From contig NZ_JAUASX010000020.1 of the NCBI RefSeq assembly GCF_030345715.1, positions 21,324-85,323 on the forward strand: DNA of 64,000 bases, in the 5' to 3' direction. Positions within the stretch are counted from its first letter, which is position 1; each line of letters begins with the position of its first letter. This stretch comes from Solimonas sp. SE-A11 (GTDB lineage Bacteria > Pseudomonadota > Gammaproteobacteria > Nevskiales > Nevskiaceae). The notes under the pieces were generated by a model, which was given only the letters and a program-made list of their open reading frames with translations, was not told the DNA's origin and searched no databases. Shown here piece after piece: positions 53,908 to 63,877 of this stretch. The position numbers and the translations under genes are program-made.

Positions 53908-54540
53908 ATGTCCCAAGAATCCCTTTCCGCCCTGCTCGACGGCGAGTGCACGCCCGAGGAGCTGGACCGGTTGCTGGACCGGTTGGATCGCTCGCCGGAG
54001 ATGAAGGAGGCCTACAGCCGCCTGTGCCTGTCGCGGGAAGCCCGGGAAGGTACCCGCATCACCCGCGAGCAGGCCTGCATCTGCGCCGGCGTCATGGCCG
54101 GGCTGGATGAAGCTCCCCTGCCGGCCAGCGACAAGCTGGTGGACCTGGATAGCCGCCGCCCCAATCGCCGAGCCGCCCTGGCGCGCTGGAAGCCCCTGGC
54201 GGGCTTTGCCGCCGCCGCCTCCTTCGGCGCAGTCGCCATGCTGGTGACACTGCCGCAGACCGCCCTGGTGGCGCAGCACGGCGAGGCCGCCCCCGGCTTC
54301 TCCCCGGCAGCCGTCACCGCCCCGGTCTCGCTGCCGCTGCCCTCGGCTCGCCCGCAGGGCCTGCGCGCGGTCTCGGCCAGCGCCGCCGAGATCCAGCAGA
54401 TGCAGGAAGACGACCTGTCCAACTATCTGATCGAGCACAGCAACACCGCGGCCAGCCGCGGCATGGGCGGCACCCTGTCCTATGCCCGCTTCGCCGCGCA
54501 CAACGCCGTCTACCGCCCGCAGGCGGAGGAACAGCGCTGA
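53908..54540 (+). CDS. rseA: RseA/MucA-type anti-sigma factor
   Basis: 210 residues. The N-terminal sigma-binding domain MSQESLSALLDGECTPEELDRLLDRLDRSPEMKEAYSRL is clear. One transmembrane helix (WKPLAGFAAAASFGAVAMLVTLP) near residue 100 and a periplasmic tail follow. It holds RpoE inactive until degraded under stress. The stop shares one base with the next start. Confidence 0.9.
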   Translation: MSQESLSALLDGECTPEELDRLLDRLDRSPEMKEAYSRLCLSREAREGTRITREQACICAGVMAGLDEAPLPASDKLVDLDSRRPNRRAALARWKPLAGFAAAASFGAVAMLVTLPQTALVAQHGEAAPGFSPAAVTAPVSLPLPSARPQGLRAVSASAAEIQQMQEDDLSNYLIEHSNTAASRGMGGTLSYARFAAHNAVYRPQAEEQR

Positions 54541-55547
54541 TGCGCGGTCGCGCCCTCCTCGGTGCCCTTGCGCTGGCAGCGGCCCCCACGGCCTTCGCGG
54601 CGGACCCGGCCGATTTCCTGGTGCGGATCGGCGAGGCGGCGCGCAACAGCAACTACCAGGGCGTGATCATCTACCAGGGTGACGACATGCTCGAGACGAT
54701 GCGCGTGACGCATCGCTTCAAGGACGGCACCGAGCACGAGCGTGTCCAGTCGCTCAACGGCGATCCGCGCGAAATCCTGAAGGAAAACAACAAGGTTATC
54801 TGCCTGTTGCCGAAGGATCGCAAGCTCACCATGAACCTGCCGACGCCCAAGGCGCTGTTCCCGGCCCTGAGCGTGGAGCGCCTGCAGCAGATCTCGCAGG
54901 TCTACGAGTTCAAGGACCTGGGCACCGCCCGGGTAGCCGGCCGGACCTGCCAGGGGCTGGCCATCGCCCCCCGCGACCAGTTCCGCTACGGCTACGAGAT
55001 CTGGGCCGACCAGCAGAGTTCGGTGCCGCTCAAGGTCAGCCTGATCGGCCGCAACGGCGCCGTGCTGGAACAGATGATGTTCACCGAGATTGATTTCCCG
55101 GCCAGCATTCCCGATTCGGCCTTCCGGCCGCAGCTGCCGCCCGGCGAGACCCGCCAGGTGGTGCAGATGATCGAGAACCCGCCGCTGCCGCCGCAGGGCG
55201 CGGTGGCCACCAGCGCTGCCGGCCTGAAGCTGGACCGCATGCCGCCGGGCTATCGCGTGGCCTTCCGCGAGTTGCGTCCGCTGCCGGGTGGCCAGGGCAT
55301 GGTCGAGCACGTCGTGCTGTCCGACGGCCTCTCCGCGATCTCGGTGTTCAGCGCCATGAAGCCGGCGCCAGCCGGCAATGTGCAGACCCAGAGCGTTTCG
55401 CAGATGGGGACGGTCCATGCCTACCGCCGCATGGTTGGCGGGTTCCATGTCACCGTCGTGGGCGAGGCGCCGCAGGAAACCGTGCGCATGATCGGCGACG
55501 GCGCCAAGCCGGCCGGCAAGGTCGAGGCCGCCGCCGCAGCCCCCTGA
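54540..55547 (+). CDS. rseB: RseB/MucB sigma-E regulatory protein
   Basis: 335 residues with a signal peptide (cleaved near AFA). The two-domain periplasmic fold is suggested by ARNSNYQGVIIYQGDDMLETMRVTHRFKDGTEHERVQSLNGDPREI in the N-terminal MucB/RseB lipid-binding domain and PGYRVAFRELRPLPGGQGMVEHVVLSDGLSAISVF in the C-terminal one. It protects RseA from cleavage. It overlaps rseA's stop. Confidence 0.92.
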   Translation: MRGRALLGALALAAAPTAFAADPADFLVRIGEAARNSNYQGVIIYQGDDMLETMRVTHRFKDGTEHERVQSLNGDPREILKENNKVICLLPKDRKLTMNLPTPKALFPALSVERLQQISQVYEFKDLGTARVAGRTCQGLAIAPRDQFRYGYEIWADQQSSVPLKVSLIGRNGAVLEQMMFTEIDFPASIPDSAFRPQLPPGETRQVVQMIENPPLPPQGAVATSAAGLKLDRMPPGYRVAFRELRPLPGGQGMVEHVVLSDGLSAISVFSAMKPAPAGNVQTQSVSQMGTVHAYRRMVGGFHVTVVGEAPQETVRMIGDGAKPAGKVEAAAAAP

Positions 55548-55665
55548 GTGCGCGGCGTCCCGGTTCCGGCGGCATGCCAGCGGGCCGGAAGTTTGAATTT
55601 CCGTTGATTTTCCTTTGAAATTCACCTTGCCCCGCTTTTTTGGGCCTTTCGGCCCGGAGTCCTCG

Positions 55666-57159
55666 ATGCGTATTGCCGCCCCTTCCCTGCGGCTGACCGT
55701 GCTTGCGGTCGTCATGCTGCTGTCCGCCTGCGAGCGTGGGCCGCAGATCGTCGGTACGCCGGATTTCGCCGACCTGGTCGAGCAGGTATCACCCTCGGTG
55801 GTCAACATCAGCACCGTGGTGGGTGAGTCGCCGGCCGACCCCGCCGCTTCGGCCAACGGCGACAGCAGCGAGCAGGAGAGCCTGGAGGGTGCGCCCGACT
55901 GGTTCAAGCGTTTCCTCGAGGAGCACCAGGGCGAGAGCGAAGAGGAGCCGCCGCTGGAGAACACCCCGCAGTCGCTGGGCTCCGGCTTCATCCTGTGGAA
56001 GGACGGCTACGTCGTCACCAACTACCACGTCGTACGCGACGCCAAGGAAGTGATCGTGCGCTTGCTGGACCGGCGCCAGTTCACCGCCCAGGTGGTGGGC
56101 AGCGACGAGGCCAGTGACCTGGCGCTGCTGCGCATCGAGGCCAAGGACCTGCCGGCGGTGAAGCTCGGCGACGCCAGCAAGCTGCGCCCCGGGCAGTGGG
56201 TGCTGGCCATCGGCTCGCCCTTCGGTTTCGATTACTCGGTCACCGCGGGCATCGTGTCGGCCAAGGGCCGCAGCCTGATCACCGAGCAGTACGTGCCCTT
56301 CATCCAGACCGATGTCGCCATCAACCCCGGCAACTCGGGCGGCCCGCTGTTCAATCTCAAGGGCGAGGTGGTGGGCGTCAATTCGCAGATCTACTCGCAG
56401 TCCGGTGGCTACCAGGGCCTGTCGTTCTCGATCCCGATCGACGTGGCCGCCAAGGTGGCCGGCCAGCTCAAGGAGCACGGTCGGGTCAAGCGTGGCTGGC
56501 TGGGCGTGGTGGTGCAGGAGGTGGACCGCGACCTGGCCATCTCCATGAAGATGGACAAACCCGAAGGTGCCCTGGTGGCCCGCGTGATGCCGGGCAGCCC
56601 GGCCGAGAAGGCCGGCCTGCGGGCCGGCGACATCATCCTGAGCTACAACGGCATCGAGCTGGCCAGTTCCACCGCGCTGCCGCCGATGGTGGGCATCACC
56701 GATCCCGGCGACAAGGCGGAGGTCAAGCTGTTGCGCGAAGGCAAGCAGATGACCCTCAAGGTGGCCGTCGGCGTGCTGCAGCCGGATGCCGATCCTGGCC
56801 CGGCAAAATCCAGCCCGGTGCCAGCGGCTCCCGCCGTTCCCGCCCCGGCGGATGCCCTGGGCCTGACCGTGCGCCCCCTCACCGATGGCGAGCGCCGCGA
56901 CGCCCAGCTGGGCGGCCCCGCCAGCGGCGTGATGGTGGCCGAGGCCCGCGATGGCCCGGCGGCCCGTGCCGGCGTGCGTGCCGGCGACGTGCTGCTGCAG
57001 ATCAGCGGACAGGAGGTCGGCAGCCCGGCGCGCTACCGCGAGGTGGTCGGGCGTCTGACCCCAGGCCAGACCGTGCCGGTGCTGGTGCAGCGCCGCGGCG
57101 CGCCGCTGTTCCTGGCCATGGACGTGCCGGAGGCTCCGGCGGCCCGGGGCAAGCCTTGA
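55666..57159 (+). CDS. mucD: Periplasmic serine protease DegP/MucD (HtrA), lipoprotein form
   Basis: 497 residues. The ATG was chosen with GGAG six bases upstream. Catalytic triad: TNYHVV (His), DLALLRI (Asp), GNSGGPLFN (Ser). Two PDZ domains follow, GDIILSYNGIELAS and GDVLLQISGQEVG. The signal sequence ends LLSACERG, a lipobox, so the protease is probably tethered as a lipoprotein rather than soluble. An acidic linker (residues 55-95) precedes the protease domain. It degrades misfolded envelope proteins; gene order matches the muc operon without mucC. Confidence 0.92.
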   Translation: MRIAAPSLRLTVLAVVMLLSACERGPQIVGTPDFADLVEQVSPSVVNISTVVGESPADPAASANGDSSEQESLEGAPDWFKRFLEEHQGESEEEPPLENTPQSLGSGFILWKDGYVVTNYHVVRDAKEVIVRLLDRRQFTAQVVGSDEASDLALLRIEAKDLPAVKLGDASKLRPGQWVLAIGSPFGFDYSVTAGIVSAKGRSLITEQYVPFIQTDVAINPGNSGGPLFNLKGEVVGVNSQIYSQSGGYQGLSFSIPIDVAAKVAGQLKEHGRVKRGWLGVVVQEVDRDLAISMKMDKPEGALVARVMPGSPAEKAGLRAGDIILSYNGIELASSTALPPMVGITDPGDKAEVKLLREGKQMTLKVAVGVLQPDADPGPAKSSPVPAAPAVPAPADALGLTVRPLTDGERRDAQLGGPASGVMVAEARDGPAARAGVRAGDVLLQISGQEVGSPARYREVVGRLTPGQTVPVLVQRRGAPLFLAMDVPEAPAARGKP

Positions 57160-57392
57160 TCCCCAGGCTGCTGCTGTTGTCGCGGCCCGGCTGCTGCCTC
57201 TGCGACGAGCTGGAGGAGGACCTGCTGGCCGAGTTCGGCCCCGGCCGCTTCGAGCTGGAAAAGGCCGACGTCGACACCCGCCCGGAATGGCGGCACGAGT
57301 ACGGCGTCCGCATCCCCGTACTGCTGGATGCCGCCGGCAGGGTCCTGAGTGAAGGACGGCTCGACCCTGCCCGGGTAACCGCAGCCCTGTAG
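57156..57392 (+). CDS. Glutaredoxin-like protein (DUF836 family)
   Basis: 78 residues from TTG overlapping the mucD stop. [23 protein letters not shown] has a CxxC-type redox motif (CCLC). The following [20 protein letters not shown] match the DUF836 thioredoxin fold. It is coupled to the protease gene, as in many relatives. Role presumed redox control. Confidence 0.85.
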   Translation: MIPRLLLLSRPGCCLCDELEEDLLAEFGPGRFELEKADVDTRPEWRHEYGVRIPVLLDAAGRVLSEGRLDPARVTAAL

Positions 57393-57447
57393 GCCCGCTC
57401 GCTATATACTGCGCGGCCTCGCTGGCGGCCCCCGGCCGCAGATTCCC

Positions 57448-59250
57448 ATGAAACAAGAAAATATCCGCAATTTCTGCATCATCGCGCACATCGACCACGG
57501 CAAATCGACCCTGGCCGACCGCTTCATCCAGCTCACCGGCGGCCTTGAGCTGCGCGAGATGACAGAGCAGATCCTCGACAACAACCCGATCGAGCGCGAA
57601 CGCGGCATCACCATCAAGGCCCAGGCGGTGCAGTTGCACTACCGCGCGGCGGATGGCGAGATCTACCAGTTCAACATCATCGACACCCCGGGCCACGTCG
57701 ACTTCTCCTACGAGGTCTCGCGCTCGCTGGCAGCCTGCGAGGGCGCGCTGCTGGTGGTGGACGCCTCGCAGGGCGTCGAGGCGCAGTCGGTGGCCAACTG
57801 CTACACCGCGCTGGAGCAGCACCTGGAAGTGCTGCCGGTGCTGAACAAGGTGGACCTGCAGAACGCCGAGCCCGAGCGCGTGGCCGACGAGATCGAGCAG
57901 GTCATCGGCATCAGTGCCGTGGACGCCTTGCGCATCTCGGCCAAGACCGGCCTGAACGTGCCGGCCGTGCTGGAGGCGGTGGTGCAGCAGCTGCCTCCGC
58001 CCAAGGGTGACCCCAACGGCCGACTGCAGGCATCGATCGTCGATTCCTGGTTCGACAACTACCTCGGCGTGGTGTCGCTGGTGCGCATCGTCAACGGCTC
58101 GGTCCGCAAGGGCGAGAAGATCCGCGTGATGTCCACCGGCAAGGACTACGAGATCACGATGATGGGCGTGCACTCGCCCAAGCGCGTGTTCAAGGAGCAG
58201 CTGGAAACCGGCGAAGTAGGTTTCATCATCGCCGGCATCAAGGACATCTTCGGCGCACCGGTGGGCGATACGCTAACGCGTTCTTCCGCCCCCTGTGAAA
58301 GCGAGTTGCCGGGCTTCCGCCAGGTGCAGCCGCGCGTGTTCGCCGGCATGTTCCCGATCGACGCCGAGGACTTCGAGGACTTCCGCGAGTCGCTGCAGAA
58401 GCTGCGTCTCAACGACTCGGCCCTGCAGTTCGAGCCGGAGAACTCCTCCGCGCTGGGCTTCGGCTTCCGCATCGGTTTCCTGGGCATGCTGCACATGGAG
58501 ATCGTGCAGGAGCGTCTGGAGCGCGAGTACAACCTGAATCTCATCACCACCGCCCCGTCGGTGGTCTACGAGGTGCTGACCACCCAGGGCGAGATCAAGA
58601 AGGTGGACAACCCGGCCGAGCTGCCGGAGCCGGGCAACATCGACGAGATCCGCGAGCCGATCATCGTGGCCCGCGTGCTGATGCCGCCCGACTACGTCGG
58701 CCCGGTGATGCAGCTGTGCATGGAGAAGCGTGGCGTGCAGCGCAACCTGCGCTACCTCGGTTCGCAGGTGCAGCTTGAGGTGGAGATGCCGATGGCGGAG
58801 GTCGTGCTCGACTTCTTCGACCGCCTCAAGAGCGTGTCGCGCGGCTACGCCTCCTTCGAGTACGACTTCCTGGAGTTCCGCGCCGCCGACCTGGTGCGCC
58901 TGGACGTGCTGGTCAACGGCGACAAGGTCGACGCCCTGGCCACCATCGTGCACCGCGAGAACTCCTACAACCGCGGCCGCGACCTCTGCGAGAAGATGCA
59001 GGACGTCATCCACCGCCAGATGTTCGACATCGCGATCCAGGCGGCCATCGGCTCCAAGATCATCGCCCGCAGCACGGTCAAGGCGCTGCGCAAGGACGTT
59101 ACCGCCAAGTGCTACGGCGGCGACGCATCGCGCAAGCGCAAGCTCCTGGAAAAGCAGAAGGAAGGCAAGAAGCGCATGAAGCAGGTGGGCTCCGTGGAAA
59201 TTCCGCAGGAAGCCTTCCTCGCCGTGCTGGGCGTGGACAAGAAGAAGTAA
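57448..59250 (+). CDS. lepA: Elongation factor 4
   Basis: 600 residues. GTPase motifs [21 protein letters not shown], then the EF4 domains, with a lysine/arginine-rich C-terminal tail that reaches the peptidyl-transferase region. Back-translocates ribosomes and helps initiation under stress. ATATACT (-10-like) lies in the 55-base gap upstream. Confidence 0.97.
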   Translation: MKQENIRNFCIIAHIDHGKSTLADRFIQLTGGLELREMTEQILDNNPIERERGITIKAQAVQLHYRAADGEIYQFNIIDTPGHVDFSYEVSRSLAACEGALLVVDASQGVEAQSVANCYTALEQHLEVLPVLNKVDLQNAEPERVADEIEQVIGISAVDALRISAKTGLNVPAVLEAVVQQLPPPKGDPNGRLQASIVDSWFDNYLGVVSLVRIVNGSVRKGEKIRVMSTGKDYEITMMGVHSPKRVFKEQLETGEVGFIIAGIKDIFGAPVGDTLTRSSAPCESELPGFRQVQPRVFAGMFPIDAEDFEDFRESLQKLRLNDSALQFEPENSSALGFGFRIGFLGMLHMEIVQERLEREYNLNLITTAPSVVYEVLTTQGEIKKVDNPAELPEPGNIDEIREPIIVARVLMPPDYVGPVMQLCMEKRGVQRNLRYLGSQVQLEVEMPMAEVVLDFFDRLKSVSRGYASFEYDFLEFRAADLVRLDVLVNGDKVDALATIVHRENSYNRGRDLCEKMQDVIHRQMFDIAIQAAIGSKIIARSTVKALRKDVTAKCYGGDASRKRKLLEKQKEGKKRMKQVGSVEIPQEAFLAVLGVDKKK

Positions 59251-59269
59251 GTTCCCGAGGATAGAACCG

Positions 59270-60046
59270 ATGCAGGATTTCCACGTCGATTTCGCGGTGC
59301 TGCTGACGGCAGCGACGCTGCTGACCGGCATCGGCTGGGCCCTGAACAAGTGGGTGCTGGCGCCGCGCCGTGGCGAGGGCGTGCCGCCCAATGCGATCGT
59401 GGACTTCTGCCAGTCCTTCTTCCCGGTGATCGCCGCGGTGCTGCTGCTGCGCTCCTTCATCGCCGAGCCCTTCCGCATTCCGTCCGGCTCGATGATCCCG
59501 ACCCTGCTGGTGGGCGATTTCATCCTGGTCAACAAGTTTGCCTACGGCCTGCGCGATCCGGCATTCCACAACAAGTTCCTGCCCAACGGCCTGCCCGAGC
59601 GCGGCGACATCGTCGTCTTCCGCTACCCGCTGGACCCGCGCCAGGACTACATCAAGCGCATCGTCGGTCTGCCGGGCGACCACCTGGTATACAAGGAAAA
59701 GCGCCTGACCGTGAACGGCCAGGAGATGACACAGGAGGCCGATGGCGCCTTCCCGGTGCAGGGCGGGCATGCTTCCGGCGTGGTCTACCGGTTCTCGGAG
59801 GACCTGACCGGCGTCCGGCACCATGTGCTGGTCGACCCCGACCGCCCCTCGGATGACTTCGAATTCACCGTGCCACAAGGCCAGTACTTCGCTATGGGCG
59901 ACAACCGCGACGGCAGCTCGGACAGCCGCGTCTGGGGCACGGTACCGGAGCGGAACCTGGTCGGGAAGGCCTTTTTCATCTGGATGAGCTGGGATAGCGT
60001 CCGTGCGCGGATCGATTTCTCGCGTATCGGAACCGTGATTAAATAG
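59270..60046 (+). CDS. lepB: Signal peptidase I
   Basis: 258 residues. One hydrophobic stretch (LLTAATLLTGIGWAL) plus a second at FFPVIAAVLLLRSFI anchors it. Catalytic Ser in RIPSGSMIPTL, the general base Lys in DYIKRIVGLPGD, and the family box GDNRDGSSDSRVWG. Cleaves Sec signal peptides. 19 bases after lepA. Confidence 0.95.
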   Translation: MQDFHVDFAVLLTAATLLTGIGWALNKWVLAPRRGEGVPPNAIVDFCQSFFPVIAAVLLLRSFIAEPFRIPSGSMIPTLLVGDFILVNKFAYGLRDPAFHNKFLPNGLPERGDIVVFRYPLDPRQDYIKRIVGLPGDHLVYKEKRLTVNGQEMTQEADGAFPVQGGHASGVVYRFSEDLTGVRHHVLVDPDRPSDDFEFTVPQGQYFAMGDNRDGSSDSRVWGTVPERNLVGKAFFIWMSWDSVRARIDFSRIGTVIK

Positions 60047-60072
60047 CCCTATCCACGGGGAGGAAAGGTTCC

Positions 60073-60456
60073 ATGCAGTCTCGTCATCGTCAAAAGGGCC
60101 TTGGCTGGTTCGGCCTGTTGTTCATTTTCGGCACTATCGCATTCGTGGCGATCGTGGGAGCCAAGTGCTTCCCGATCTACATGAACCAGTTCAAGCTGCA
60201 AAGCACGCTGAACAAGGTCGCCAGCGGCGCAGATTCGGGTTCGGATGAAAGTGGCACGGCGCTGCGCAAGGAATTGCAGCGCTACTGGGACATCGACGAC
60301 ATCACGCGCATCCAGCCGAAGGACATCAAGGTCAAGCGAACTGAGCGGGGCCGCTTCATGGTCTATGACTATGAAGCCCGCGAGCGCCTGTTCTACAACA
60401 TCTACATCGTCATCCACTTCGAAGGCGAAGTGCCGATGTCGAAGGTTTCGGTCTGA
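60073..60456 (+). CDS. DUF4845 membrane protein
   Basis: 127 residues with an N-terminal membrane helix (LGWFGLLFIFGTIAFVAIVGAKCFPIY) and a soluble part. Position between lepB and rnc is conserved in gammaproteobacteria and the DUF4845 family is defined by this context. Function unknown. Confidence 0.88.
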   Translation: MQSRHRQKGLGWFGLLFIFGTIAFVAIVGAKCFPIYMNQFKLQSTLNKVASGADSGSDESGTALRKELQRYWDIDDITRIQPKDIKVKRTERGRFMVYDYEARERLFYNIYIVIHFEGEVPMSKVSV

Positions 60457-60459
60457 TCT

Positions 60460-61134
60460 TTGGGCAGTCCGGACGCCACGCTGGTTCAGCGTCTCGGATA
60501 CAAGTTCCGGGACGGCGCCTTGCTGCAGCAGGCCCTGACGCACCGCAGCTACGCGCACGGCAACAATGAACGTCTCGAATTCCTCGGCGACGGACTGTTG
60601 AACTTCGTCATCGGCGAGCGCCTTTATGCACTCCAGCCGAAGGCCGAGGAGGGTGCGCTGTCTCGCCTTAGGGCCAGCCTGGTGCGGGAGGAGACCCTGG
60701 CACTGCTGGGGCGCGATCTGCAACTCGGCGAGTTGCTGCGGCTGGGCGAGAGCGAACTGAAGTCCGGCGGCTACCGGCGCGACTCGATCCTGGCAGACGC
60801 ACTGGAGGCCATCATCGGTGCCGTCTTCATCGACGGCGGTTTCGACGCGGCGCGCGGCGTCTGCGAGCGGCTATACGCCCCGCTGCTGGCCGACCTACCC
60901 GATGCCGAGTCGCTAAAGGACCCCAAGACCCGCCTGCAGGAAGCCCTGCAGGCCGACGGCCGGCCGCTTCCGCGCTACGAAATCCTGTCGGAGTCCGGGC
61001 CGCCGCACGCGCGTCGCTTTGCCGTGCGCTGCCTGTTGCCCGACAACGAGTCCTTTACCGAGTCCGAAGGGGCTTCCCGCCGCAGCGCCGAACAGCGCGC
61101 GGCCGAACTGATGATTTCCAAGATCCATGCGTAG
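60460..61134 (+). CDS. rnc: Ribonuclease III
   Basis: 224 residues from TTG. The RNase III signature NERLEFLGDGLLNFVIGE carries the catalytic acidic residues and DPKTRLQEALQADGRPLPRYEI starts the double-stranded RNA-binding domain. Processes rRNA and mRNA. An eight-base overlap with era. Confidence 0.95.
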   Translation: MGSPDATLVQRLGYKFRDGALLQQALTHRSYAHGNNERLEFLGDGLLNFVIGERLYALQPKAEEGALSRLRASLVREETLALLGRDLQLGELLRLGESELKSGGYRRDSILADALEAIIGAVFIDGGFDAARGVCERLYAPLLADLPDAESLKDPKTRLQEALQADGRPLPRYEILSESGPPHARRFAVRCLLPDNESFTESEGASRRSAEQRAAELMISKIHA

Positions 61135-62011
61135 CGGAATGGTTTCGGTGATCGGGCGCCCTAACGTAGGGAAAAGCTCGCTGGTGAATGCCCTGGTCGG
61201 CCAGAAGGTGAGCATCGTCTCGCACAAGCCGCAGACCACGCGCCATCGCATCCAGGGCGTGCTGCACGAAGAGCGTGGCCAGGTGGTGTTCGTCGATACG
61301 CCGGGCCTGCACAAGGTGGAGACACGCGCGCTCAACCGCGTGATGAACCAGGCCGCCGCCGGCGCCATCCACGACGTGGACCTGGTGCTGTTCGTGGTGG
61401 AACTGGGACGCTGGACCGACGAGGACCAGGCCGTCCTGCAGCGTCTCGAGGGGCTGAGCGTGCCGGTGGGCCTGGTGGTCAACAAGATCGATCGCCTGGA
61501 CGACAAGGAAAAGCTGCTGCCGCTGTTGCAGAAGCTGGCCGAACGCCGCGATTTCGCCTTTATCGTGCCGTTGTCGGCGCAGAAGCGATCCAACCTGGGC
61601 GGTCTGGTGGATGAACTGTTCAGCCGCATCCCGGAAGGCGATCCGCTGTATCCGGAGGACATGGTCACCGGCAACGACCTGGGCTTCACGGTGTCCGAAA
61701 TGATCCGCGAGAAGCTGATCCGCGCGCTGCATCAGGAACTGCCGTACTCGACCACCGTCCAGGTCGAGGACTACAAGCGCGAGGGTAACCTCGACCGCAT
61801 CCATGCCGTGATATGGGTGGAGCGCGAGGGGCAGAAGAAGATCGTCATCGGCGAGGGCGGCGCTACGCTCAAGGCCATCGGCACCTCGGCGCGCCGTGAC
61901 CTGGAGCGCATGCTCGGGCGCAAGATCTTCCTGCAGATCTGGTGCAAGATCCGCGAGAACTGGAGCGATGACCCCAAGGCTCTCAAGCGCTTCGGTTTGA
62001 CGCCCGACTAG
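61127..62011 (+). CDS. era: GTPase Era
   Basis: 294 residues. G1 GRPNVGKSS, G3 DTPGLH, G4 NKID, and the C-terminal KH domain with GEGGATLKAIGTSARRDLERML. Binds 16S rRNA in 30S assembly. Confidence 0.97.
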   Translation: MRSGMVSVIGRPNVGKSSLVNALVGQKVSIVSHKPQTTRHRIQGVLHEERGQVVFVDTPGLHKVETRALNRVMNQAAAGAIHDVDLVLFVVELGRWTDEDQAVLQRLEGLSVPVGLVVNKIDRLDDKEKLLPLLQKLAERRDFAFIVPLSAQKRSNLGGLVDELFSRIPEGDPLYPEDMVTGNDLGFTVSEMIREKLIRALHQELPYSTTVQVEDYKREGNLDRIHAVIWVEREGQKKIVIGEGGATLKAIGTSARRDLERMLGRKIFLQIWCKIRENWSDDPKALKRFGLTPD

Positions 62012-62018
62012 CGACGCC

Positions 62019-62708
62019 ATGGACCATGGGCGCGTCCAGCTGGAGCCCTGCTGGCTGCTCAGCGCCAAGGCCTACAGCGAAACCAGCCTGCTGATCGAGG
62101 CCTTCAGCGAGCGTCATGGCCGCATCGGCCTGATCGCCAAGGGGGCCAGGTCCCCCAAGTCCCGCAACCGCGCGCTGCTGCAAGCCCTGCGCCCCTTGTT
62201 GCTGAGCTGGACCCAACGTGGCGAGCTGGCGGCCCTGACCGGCGTCGAGGCCAACGGCCCGCCGCCCGAGCTCGTCGGGGAGCGCCTGTTCTACGGCTGG
62301 TATCTGAACGAACTGCTGCTGCGCCTGCTGCACCGGCAGGACCCGCACCCCGACGCCTACAGGGCCTACGAAGAAGCCCTGGCCGCCCTGCAGGGGCCGG
62401 AAGCCGAATTCGCCCTGCGCCTGTTCGAGAAGCGCCTGCTGGCCGACATCGGCTATGGCCTGGAAATTCCGGACGACATCGAGCCCTCGCTCAGCTACAG
62501 CTACGGTGAGCAGGAGGGCTTCCGGGCAGCCTCGCGCGGACCCTGTTCCGGGGTGGCCCTGATCGCCCTGCGCGACGAGCGCCCAGCCGCCGACGGTCCC
62601 TGGCGTAGCGAACTTCGCCGTTTGATGCGGGAGCTGGTTCGCCGGCAGCTCGGCGGGCGGGAGCTGGAGACCGCCAAGCTGCTGCGGCAGCTGCGCGCAA
62701 GGGTATGA
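62019..62708 (+). CDS. recO: DNA repair protein RecO
   Basis: 229 residues. N-terminal OB-fold segment (SAKAYSETSLLIEAFSERHGRIGLIAKGAR) and helical C-terminal part matching RecO. Annealing and RecF-pathway repair. Seven bases after era. Confidence 0.93.
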   Translation: MDHGRVQLEPCWLLSAKAYSETSLLIEAFSERHGRIGLIAKGARSPKSRNRALLQALRPLLLSWTQRGELAALTGVEANGPPPELVGERLFYGWYLNELLLRLLHRQDPHPDAYRAYEEALAALQGPEAEFALRLFEKRLLADIGYGLEIPDDIEPSLSYSYGEQEGFRAASRGPCSGVALIALRDERPAADGPWRSELRRLMRELVRRQLGGRELETAKLLRQLRARV

Positions 62709-63487
62709 TGCGGCCCTCATCGCAGCCGGCCGTCTCCATGCCCTCCAAGCTCTCCGCCATCCGCCTCGGCGTCAACGTCGACCATGTCGCCACCTTGCGC
62801 CAGGCGCGTGGCACGCCTTATCCGGACCCCGTCGAGGCGGCCCTGATCTCAGCCAGCGCCGGCGCCGAGAGCATCACCATGCACCTGCGCGAGGATCGCC
62901 GGCATATCCAGGACCACGACATCGAGCGCCTGCTGCGTGTCAGCCCGGTGCCGCTGAACCTGGAGATGGCGGTCACGCCGTTCATGCTCGACTTCGCCTG
63001 CCGGCTGAAGCCGAAGTACGTCTGCCTGGTTCCAGAAAAGCGCGAGGAATTGACCACCGAGGGCGGCCTCGACGTGGCCGGCCAGTTGGCATCCGTGAAG
63101 AGTGCCTGTGCGCGCCTGGCCAAGGCCGGCATTACCGTGGCCCTGTTCATCGACGCCGACCCGGCGCAACTCAAGGCCACCAAGGCCACCGGCGCACCGC
63201 ACATCGAGATCCACACCGGCACCTACGCCGACACCAGCGGCCGCAAGCAGGCGGCGGAGCTGGAGCGCATCACCAAGTTCGCACGCATCGCCAAGAAAGC
63301 CGGCCTCGAAGTCCATGCTGGCCACGGCCTGACGCTGCAGAACGTCGGCGCCATTGCACGCATCCCGGAGATCGAGGAGTTGAACATCGGGCACAGCATC
63401 GTGTCGCGTTCGGTGTTCGTGGGTTTCCCGGCAGCGGTTGCCGAGATGAAGCGTGTGATGGTGGAAGCGCGCTACGCAGCGAAGTAG
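62705..63487 (+). CDS. pdxJ: Pyridoxine 5'-phosphate synthase
   Basis: 260 residues (or 249 from ATG at 62738). LGVNVDHVATLRQARGT starts the barrel, followed by TMHLREDRRHIQD, the active-site Glu in NLEMAV, and HAGHGLTLQNV. Last step of pyridoxine phosphate formation. AAGGG lies just upstream of the first ATG. ATG overlaps recO's stop. Confidence 0.95.
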   Translation: MMRPSSQPAVSMPSKLSAIRLGVNVDHVATLRQARGTPYPDPVEAALISASAGAESITMHLREDRRHIQDHDIERLLRVSPVPLNLEMAVTPFMLDFACRLKPKYVCLVPEKREELTTEGGLDVAGQLASVKSACARLAKAGITVALFIDADPAQLKATKATGAPHIEIHTGTYADTSGRKQAAELERITKFARIAKKAGLEVHAGHGLTLQNVGAIARIPEIEELNIGHSIVSRSVFVGFPAAVAEMKRVMVEARYAAK

Positions 63488-63766
63488 GCGCTTAATGATA
63501 GGTTGTTAGTAAAGATCTGCCGCACCGGGCCCTGGCAGGCCCGGCGGACAGCACTGCCAGCTTGTTAAAGAGACAGCCCATCCCAGGACCCTTTCGCGGA
63601 TGCAGGGGCAGAGCCCTACTCGGTTGTCTGCCGGATGGTCTGTGTCGGCGCGGAGCCCTGCGCCTGTAGCCCGAGGTGCACCTGGGCTCATGGGGATATT
63701 CTGACCGCTGGGGGTGGGAATCCCTAACGGAGTTCCGTATTTCTGCGAGGTCTGGGTGCTAATCGT

Positions 63767-63797
63767 GTTCACCCCTCGACAAGCTCAGGGCGAACGG
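63767..63797. repeat. Intergenic palindromic repeat (GTTCACCC...GGGCGAAC)
   Basis: GTTCacccctcgacaagctc runs to a mirrored AGGGCGAAC. Same repeat family as at 18289-18321. Confidence 0.7.
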
Positions 63798-63823
63798 CCG
63801 CGCGAAACCTTGCAGGCTCCCCC

Positions 63824-63877
63824 TCTCCTCGGCAATTGCTCCATGCATTGCCCTACCTCGGGCATCCATGCCCTCGC
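63824..63877. repeat. Copy of the 50-bp repeat seen near 22000 (inverted)
   Basis: Reverse complement contains GGGCATGGATGCCCGAGGTA and AGGGCAATGCATGGAGCA, matching the block at 21990-22040 with few differences. A dispersed intergenic repeat. Confidence 0.8.
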
